A DNA stretch of 64,000 nt from Ehretia macrophylla. Taxonomy: Eukaryota > Streptophyta > Magnoliopsida > Boraginales > Ehretiaceae. Within the stretch, counting starts at the first letter, position 1. Every line of letters starts with the position of its first letter. Below are positions 57,637 through 64,000 of the stretch, one piece after another. The stretch is taken from NCBI GenBank assembly GCA_037974665.1, contig CM075770.1, positions 5,344,501 to 5,408,500 of the forward strand, read 5' to 3'. Position numbers and translations under genes: made by a program. The notes beneath the pieces are model-generated. The model was not told the origin of the DNA, ran no database searches, and saw nothing but the letters and a program-made list of their open reading frames with translations.

Positions 57637-57693
<57 letters not shown>
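57637..57693. repeat. (TA)n microsatellite, about 28 units
   Basis: An uninterrupted TA run of about 57 bases. Likely to be length-variable. Confidence 0.95.
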
Positions 57694-57695
<2 letters not shown>

Positions 57696-59196
57696 GTTGG
57701 TATAAGATGTAGGGTAATGCATTTATTTTATTCTTACTACTATTTATTACTCAAAAATAGTACGAAATATCACCAATACTCCATAATATAAAACTTATTT
57801 CTAATGCATGAAAATTATTAAACAGGAGTTGTCACTTCTTACAACTATTACAATTTTTTTCCTTTTTTTCTCTTTTCACATAAAGCAATTTTTACAGACT
57901 TTCGAGTTACCTCAAAGCTACATATTTTGTATTGAGACACTCAAGCGGATATTTCAAATTAGTTAAAAGTTAAATAATATATATAATAGAATGAGGCAAA
58001 ATCAAATTTTAGATCTAATCACAATAAGTTGATACCTATCACTCCACATAATCCTCGAAGGCACTATTACATTTTATTGGATGAAGAATTTTACCGCCTG
58101 ACTTATTTAATGTGTGACACTATAGCAGAATAATTTTACTGTAGTTAGTTGAAAGACAAGAGGATAGGTCTTCATTGAAAGAAAGGCTTGAAAATGACTT
58201 TAATCTAATTTTACACGAGATGTTTTATAATAATACTATATACAATAAAGTCAAAAAGATGACTTGTAATAGAATAGTATATATATGTGGCTGGAGATGT
58301 CCAAAACCCTTTAATTAGATGGACAATGATTTCGGATGCACTTTTCAAAGGTTTACTTAATTTCTCGTGGATTACCTAATGTTACTTTCAGGAGCATACC
58401 TTCTTAAATCCTCTGAATCATCTAGCTTACATGGCTGATTAGGTTTATGGTTGATGTCTTCTTTTTTCCAAATTAGGATATATTGGAAGCAAAAGTGGGA
58501 TGTAGATAACTAACAAACGGATTGATATTATGTGGAATGATCGAGTAATAATTTATAGTGATTAATAATTTTAAATTCAAATATATTTTCTCTATCACTA
58601 ATATTGCATAAATTTTAACTGACTTGAAATTGGAAAAAAAAAATTGAGTATCTTTTCGCAAAAACAAAACAAAAAAAAATTTTAAAAAGAGAGAGAGAGG
58701 GGGTTTGATATTAGCCTACAGCCTTTGGGTCCTTTTAGTACCTTCGATACCCTTTTACATTATCTTACTATGAGAAATTTCCACCACTATACTCAATTGG
58801 AAATACAGTTTAGTTCAGTTTTATATTCTCTCTCTCTCTCTTTTTTTTTTTTTTTTTTATGACAGATCACACCCCAAAATTTTTTTCGAGCTCACAACTA
58901 GCTCTAAATCACAGTACACACGATCATCCCTGGAAGAGACATGACCTCAGTTGATTTTTTTTTTTTTTTTTGGTCAAAACGTCAGTTGATGAGATACAAA
59001 CACTTCTTCACTAAAAAGTCTAAGCTAACCGCTTAGGGTTAGGGCAACACTATATTCAACCATGGGAAACTTAGTTGAAGCAACTATATCTCGATCGAGT
59101 TGGTGAGAATCCAGTTAATATAATGTCTAGTATATGTTTATCCATCATTGACATTTCCTATATGTTTAGCACAATTTATTATCACATTTTTTTATT
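57694..59196. other. Gene-poor AT-rich DNA
   Basis: T-runs near 58840-58860 and 58955-58970, a (ct)n run near 58829-58840 and GA-rich sequence near 58687-58700. 'gaacaca'-like stretches near 58860-58950 resemble fragments of repeats. No supported gene. Confidence 0.5.
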
Positions 59197-59333
59197 TGTT
59201 ACAGTTAGAGTATACAGTTTTTTCACATCGAAAAGTCACCAATTTTAAATTTACTATATAAGATTTAAGATACTCCATCTGACACCAATTGGTTTTATAA
59301 TAGAATATCAGTTATCTTAATATGGTATCAAAG
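59197..59333 (+). repeat. Short LTR plus primer-binding-site remnant, copy 1
   Basis: About 126 bp beginning TGTTACAGTTAGAG and ending 'cttaata', followed directly by TGGTATCAAAG (59323-59333). That is close to TGGTATCAGAG, the primer site complementary to initiator tRNA-Met in many Copia and TRIM elements. It matches the copy at 61442-61574 in its second half (cacc-aattg-ttttaa...atagaatatcagttatcttaa). Confidence 0.6.
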
Positions 59334-59414
59334 TTGGGCCTTTGATCCAATCATATTCATCCACATGTCACTCATATGTCTCGTTTCGTTACGCTCTCAC
59401 TCAATGTCAGCTCT

Positions 59415-59746
59415 TGCATATTAAAATTGTAACAAAAATACTAAAAATCATTGCAATGATTTTAACAATTGCATGATTTTAATAGTTGCATATTATCCCT
59501 CTGCAAATTCTTTACTGCAATAATTTTTTGTAGATAATTAAGCAAACCGTTGTAATTAAATTATCATTTTAAAATTGTTGCAAAAAAAATAATCTTATGA
59601 GCAATTATTAACATAAAGTGATAAAGTTTTAATTTATATAACAGTCAAAAGATTATTACAATAGATGTTGTTACAATAAGACATCTACAATAATTTTTTT
59701 TTTTTTTTATTTAGAATGTTACAAAAAAAGTAAAAATATTATAGTG
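59415..59746. mobile_element. CACTA-type MITE copy, diverged
   Basis: Its blocks follow the order of the element at 25509-25852 ('aaaattgttgcaaaaa', 'gagcaattattaa', 'agttttaatttatataac', 'aaaaatattatagtg' as the right end). The left terminus is not clear. Confidence 0.5.
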
Positions 59747-61441
59747 ATTAGAATCCCACTAAGGAATGGATAATCTTCTTGTCAAAAGATGCATACATAG
59801 GTGCAAAAAGAAAGAATTGGATATGGATTTTGGTTGTTGACTTCGGCCTCCAATTTTTATTCATACTCTCAAACTACCAGGTCAACACCAGCAACCGCCC
59901 CTTTTGATTTTTGGTCCACACACCACACTGTTGTAGCTCAACCATATCTTTGCCTAACCTTCTCATCAATCACCACTTTCATTAAATTAATATTTTATTA
60001 GTTCCAGAATGATAAAATCGCCATAGCTGTTGTGACTTTAGTTATGATTTGGTATCTAGTTGTATTTTTTAGTTGCCTACCTACCCGTGTTCGTAACTCG
60101 ATTAGAGGTTTTCTTTTTATATTTTTTATCGGTCAAATCAATGATTTTTTTTTTAAATAATAGAGAGATTTTTTGTGAGTTTAATTTAAATTTCTTATTC
60201 GAGGTCATTTATCGAACATGGATTTTTCAAAGAATATGATCTGATCACACCTAGCACCTGAATTTGATTATATAACCTTGCTATCATGTCACTGTGTCGG
60301 TAGGAATCAAACATACCTTACTTGTAGTTTTCATCTTGTATCTGCTTGATTAATGATAGTTACAATGATTGCTTGACCTAAACATTATACAAATTTCCCT
60401 CCAAAGATTTACTAAGCGCGAATTTCAAGGGGTTAGATTAATAATAGAATGTTTAGGATATGGAAGAAAGTTTTTATCACGTCTTAAATTCAAATGAAAA
60501 TAATATTTTAAATTTAATCATAACGAACTTTGTATTTGATTAATCTAAATTATGTCTCATCTAAAAAGACTATATCTTTCAAGATCTAATATTCTAAAAA
60601 TGAACTCGAATAACTCTTCAAGAGAGTTTCCCCTCCACAACATTAATAAAAGAAAAAGAAATTACTAAATGCAACATTTAACATCTTGCCCCTTCATTCA
60701 ATGGCTTGTCGCCTAGGGGCCTTGTCCATCTTCACTCGTCTTTAATATAAATTAAAGTCAAATATCTATAGATTGTTTTGCACTTATTTGGTTCAAAGGC
60801 AGCTAATTCCATTAACAGCATTTATTTTTTTGAAGTTCACTGCATATTGCAAATAACTGCATCTCGTTTTATAATTTCAGGAAACAAATAATGGTTCGAA
60901 AGATGTAGGATGCATAAACCTGCAGGAAGAAGGTAGAAAGTTTTATTTTATTTTATTTATTGATCAAATTCTTTACAATAGACACAAAGTTATGGGCGGA
61001 TGTATTCATAGGTCAATGATAGCTGTAGTCTTTACTAACTTCTAGAACAAAGTTATTAAAGAATGAATTAAAATTATACTTTTTAAAAATATATACATTT
61101 TAAAGATATTTTTAAATTAAAAAATTAATTTTATTGAATAAAAATATTGAATCCGACCATACATAAAAGAAGGTTAAACCTTTTTTCACAGGTCATGCGC
61201 ATAATCTATCAACCAAGATAAATAAACAGATATGTAGGTATAGTGGGACAATATTGACTGCAAAATTACATTTGTTTCATTGGTTTCAAGATTGGGGTAT
61301 CAAACTCAAGTCGCCATTAAACTGATTTTTAGAGAATCCATAGCTGACAAGAAGATCATGCCCATGTTACTTTATCCTGAAATTAACAAATTTTGTGAAC
61401 TCGTATAACATTTCCAAGCATGTGAGCTCCAGGATCAATTG
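59747..61441. other. AT-rich DNA, no gene seen
   Basis: A 66-codon ORF at 59801-60001 has no motif. No coding signal on either strand. Runs of T and AT-rich blocks only. Confidence 0.5.
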
Positions 61442-61574
61442 TGTTAGAATATAACACTTGTCACACATTGAAAAATTAAAAATTTTAATATCATCTTATA
61501 AGATCTTGGACTATTCTATTTAACACCAATTGATTTTAAGATAGAATATCAGTTATCTTAACATGATATTAGAG
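61442..61574 (+). repeat. Short LTR plus primer-binding-site remnant, copy 2
   Basis: About 122 bp starting TGTTAGAATATAACA and ending TTAACA (61558-61563), with TGTT and AACA as inverted ends. It is followed by TGATATTAGAG (61564-61574), a mutated version of the initiator tRNA-Met primer site. No second LTR is seen within a few hundred bases, so it is a broken TRIM- or Copia-type element. Confidence 0.6.
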
Positions 61575-62784
61575 TTAAGTCCATGGTCTAGTCTTAGTAA
61601 TCTCCCGCGCAAAAAAATATGATGTGGAGTGCGATGTAGAAATAATAATACATTTGTCGAGGAAAAGTCTCTTTTGGTTCCTAAAAGAATTATTTGCTTG
61701 CATAATGAGAAAATCATAGGTCTACCAGCTGTTAGAAATTATTGGCTTGTATCATAGTGAAAATTATCTCAAGTTTAATAGATATTAATTTTTTTTTTTG
61801 CTTGCGTTGTAATGAAAATTGATGGCATGTTAACTATTAAAAAAATATTGGTTTTCATTGGATGAAAATTCTAATAGCTGCTACAAATGTAGTTATACAT
61901 ATCCAATTTTTAGTATTTGTTTCATCACGTTCACCATAAATTGTATGCTCTTTATTTCAAAAAGAAGATTACAAGAGGAAAGGCATTTATGCCTTTATTA
62001 CGCTACCAAATACTATATCTCCGACTTGGTAAGGGGCATTTTTTTTCCTTCATTAGGCCAACACCTTCTAATAGCGGGAAATTTTCTTTAAATTAATAAT
62101 GTCAAATTCAACAACACATAATTTTTTCTGGTATGGTCAAAGTTGTGTAATGACGTATAAGGTCGAAACATTTCATAACACTTTTCCATTGAATCAATAG
62201 ACTTATTTGTTTCACCAAAAAAAAAAAAAATTAGACTTATTTGGATTGTCATAAAAAAAAAAAAAAAATCAAACCTGAAACACGAACAAATTAAATTAAA
62301 ATTTTTAATTAATTAAATTTGAAACGTAAACAAATCTTAACGCTCTACTATTATATTAATATTTTTTTTAAATGACATGTGAATTTAGTTAATGTAGTTT
62401 GACTACTAAATTATTCAATAAAATTTTAAAAAATATCAAACTTATAATATGTTTACCCCATTATCGTTAGATATTAATCTTAGGGTTAGGGAAGGGGTGG
62501 TTGGAATCTGACATGTTTCTGGGCCGCTGTATTTGTCACCTAGGCCATTTAATATAGGAAAAAAAAAGTTTCCACGATGTGTTGTCCTTATCTTACGGTA
62601 GCAAAATATAATATATTGGAGAAAAATGTTGTGCCCCACGCGCCGGCCATCGTTAGCAATGTGTTGGTCAACAGAGAAGATTGGGGAGTAGTTGCTCCTT
62701 TTTTTTTTTTTTGTGTGTTGAGGGGAGTAGTTGCTTCACATTGTGTAGAGAAGATGCTTTTGGACCACAAGAAAGTTGGAACCA
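61575..62784. other. AT-rich DNA, no gene seen
   Basis: Short ORFs only (e.g. 61858-62091), with A-runs at about 62217-62231 and 62253-62268. The overlapping ORFs of 62577-62881 cross the poly-T and the duplication that follows. Confidence 0.5.
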
Positions 62785-62856
62785 CCACTTTAATCCAATC
62801 ACAATTCACCAATTGAAGCTCCACTTTAATCCAATCACAATTCACCAATTGAAACT
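62785..62856 (+). repeat. 36-bp tandem duplication with four CCAAT motifs
   Basis: Units 62785-62820 and 62821-62856 are identical at all but one position (gaagct/gaaact). Each holds two CCAAT motifs (taatCCAATc and caCCAATt). A poly-T follows at 62891-62906. Confidence 0.85.
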
Positions 62857-64000
62857 GGTTGAATTGTTTATTGGATGGTGAAAAGCTGATTTTTTTTTTT
62901 TTTTTTCTCTTTTCTCTTTTTGTTGCTTTAAAAGAAGGCCAAATCAGTTACGTCGGTAGTACACATTGAGAATCAAAATTCAGTCCGATACTTATTCAAT
63001 GGAGTGCTCACCTAAAAGTATAGTTTGCCAACCAATCAATTGATGAAGTTTTTTTGTAATATATTTTATATTTATGTATTACTCACAAAATAAAGCGTTA
63101 GTATACTAGTAAAATTGTCTTAATATAATTTAAAGTTACGAGTCAAGTTTAAAACTAATTGTGTAAAAATATATTGCAAAATTGTATATGAGAAATTCAT
63201 AATGAATTTGATTTTTTTAAAAATACACATATAACAATTGACTTTTACGTTCCATATAAATTTTGCAAAAACAATCAATGGTGGGACACTTGGACAAGTG
63301 CCAAGAGTTCACGACCTAGCTCCGCTAACTTAGCTCATCTTTGGAACTACTTTTTCCATTATTCATTTGCAGTCTGATCATTGGCACAAACCTTCAAAAG
63401 GATGAGAAAAATTAAATAATCAAAGGTCCTAATATTTTTATGGATACTCTTTCCACCATGTATCATTCATGTTGCTAGTTTTGTCATTAGTTGTTTAAAT
63501 TCATGTTCATTAATAGGATAGCTTAATTCACTTTTTTTTGGAGCATTATAATAGTTTGATAAAGTAATTATTGTTAACTTGATATTTTCTCTCTTTCTTA
63601 ATGCATGGCTTTTTTTTATTTTTTTATGATGAAGGTCAAAATCGTAATTTGAATTCATAACCTTTAATTACAATAAGTCGTTACTTGACTATTTCACCCA
63701 ACTCTTAGATCTAATGCATGGCTTTGATTTTACATAACACTGCGACTATAATCTTTTTCAATATAGTTTTATTCCGACTCATTCTCTGTAAACGAACATT
63801 GCAAAGGCTCATTATGATATTTTTAAATAGTGAATTGTGTTATAGACCACTAAATTTATATAAATTTTTAAATTGTCTACTAAACATTTTTTGTGTCAAA
63901 TCATCAACTAATGAAATTTGTAATTTTATTTTACCCACTTCATTAATTTTTTCAACTGATCTTACAAAATTTTATTTTTAGTGGCCTGTGGTCAAAAACT
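62857..64000. other. AT-rich DNA to the right edge, no gene seen
   Basis: The ORF at 63718-63981 and the others here are short, AT-driven and have no motif. Whether a gene starts beyond 64000 cannot be told. Confidence 0.5.

Noticed and set aside
62480..62492. Telomere-like 'ttagggttaggg'
   Set aside because: Barely two units, and a similar scrap near 59033; too short for an interstitial telomere.
62577..62881. Overlapping ORFs on both strands
   Set aside because: They run through a poly-T tract and the 36-bp duplication, with no protein motif.
1..64000. CRISPR arrays, operons, plasmid or phage features
   Set aside because: The window is plant nuclear DNA; no spaced direct repeats, Shine-Dalgarno organisation or phage genes were seen.

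Overview
This is a stretch of nuclear plant DNA from a dicot. The genes have many introns with GT-AG borders, the intergenic DNA is AT-rich and littered with MITEs, SINE, LINE and LTR remnants, and every recognisable protein has a typical angiosperm form. The CML resembles olive allergen Ole e 8, so an asterid is a reasonable guess, but I cannot name the species.

Layout. 1-1129 (-): the 5' part of a plastid-targeted EamA-type transporter gene that runs off the left edge. 1130-5770: AT-rich intergenic DNA with a MITE and dispersed repeats. About 5770-14615 (+): a decayed Ty3/gypsy element of the Tat lineage that has lost its 5' end. Its order is gag, protease, RT, RNase H, a second RNase H, integrase, then antisense extra ORFs with their own TATA box, then a putative 3' LTR. 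15734-17948 (+): thaumatin-like protein, 3 exons. 22650-26566 (+): RFI2-like RING-H2 protein, 6 exons. 27773-29899 (+): intronless P-class PPR protein. 31453-31962 (+): intronless four-EF-hand calmodulin-like protein. 33362-38633 (+): golgin-84-like protein, 10 exons. 39277-41410 (-): plastid FKBP-like protein, 3 exons. 42442-53134 (-): Raf-like MAPKKK of the EDR1/SIS8 group, 13 exons. 53135-64000: gene-poor DNA with a degraded PIF/Harbinger-type ORF1-like (Myb/SANT, NAM-associated) pseudogene, a fold-back Tourist-like MITE, short LTR/PBS remnants, a G-rich patch and a long (TA)n tract.

Exon structures were assembled by hand from reading frame, splice consensus and phase. Every listed multi-exon CDS keeps an open frame and sums to a multiple of three, except the truncated first gene. 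From memory, the set thaumatin-like, CML27-like, golgin candidate 2-like, FKBP17-2-like and SIS8-like kinase matches the Arabidopsis neighbourhood At1g18250-At1g18160, so this looks like an ancestral syntenic block into which transposons have inserted. No operon, CRISPR array or prokaryotic feature is present, and I see no convincing tRNA or rRNA gene.

The most unusual item is the antisense transcription unit in the Tat element: a TATA box, an ORF with similarity to the 'putative gypsy type transposon' domain, and coiled-coil and basic downstream ORFs bounded by splice-like sites. It is decayed here but its layout is readable. Other points worth a look are an apparent GC-AG first intron in the golgin gene, an 11-codon upstream ORF and a 114-bp tandem duplication upstream of the kinase start, and substitutions in the usual catalytic pocket of the FKBP.
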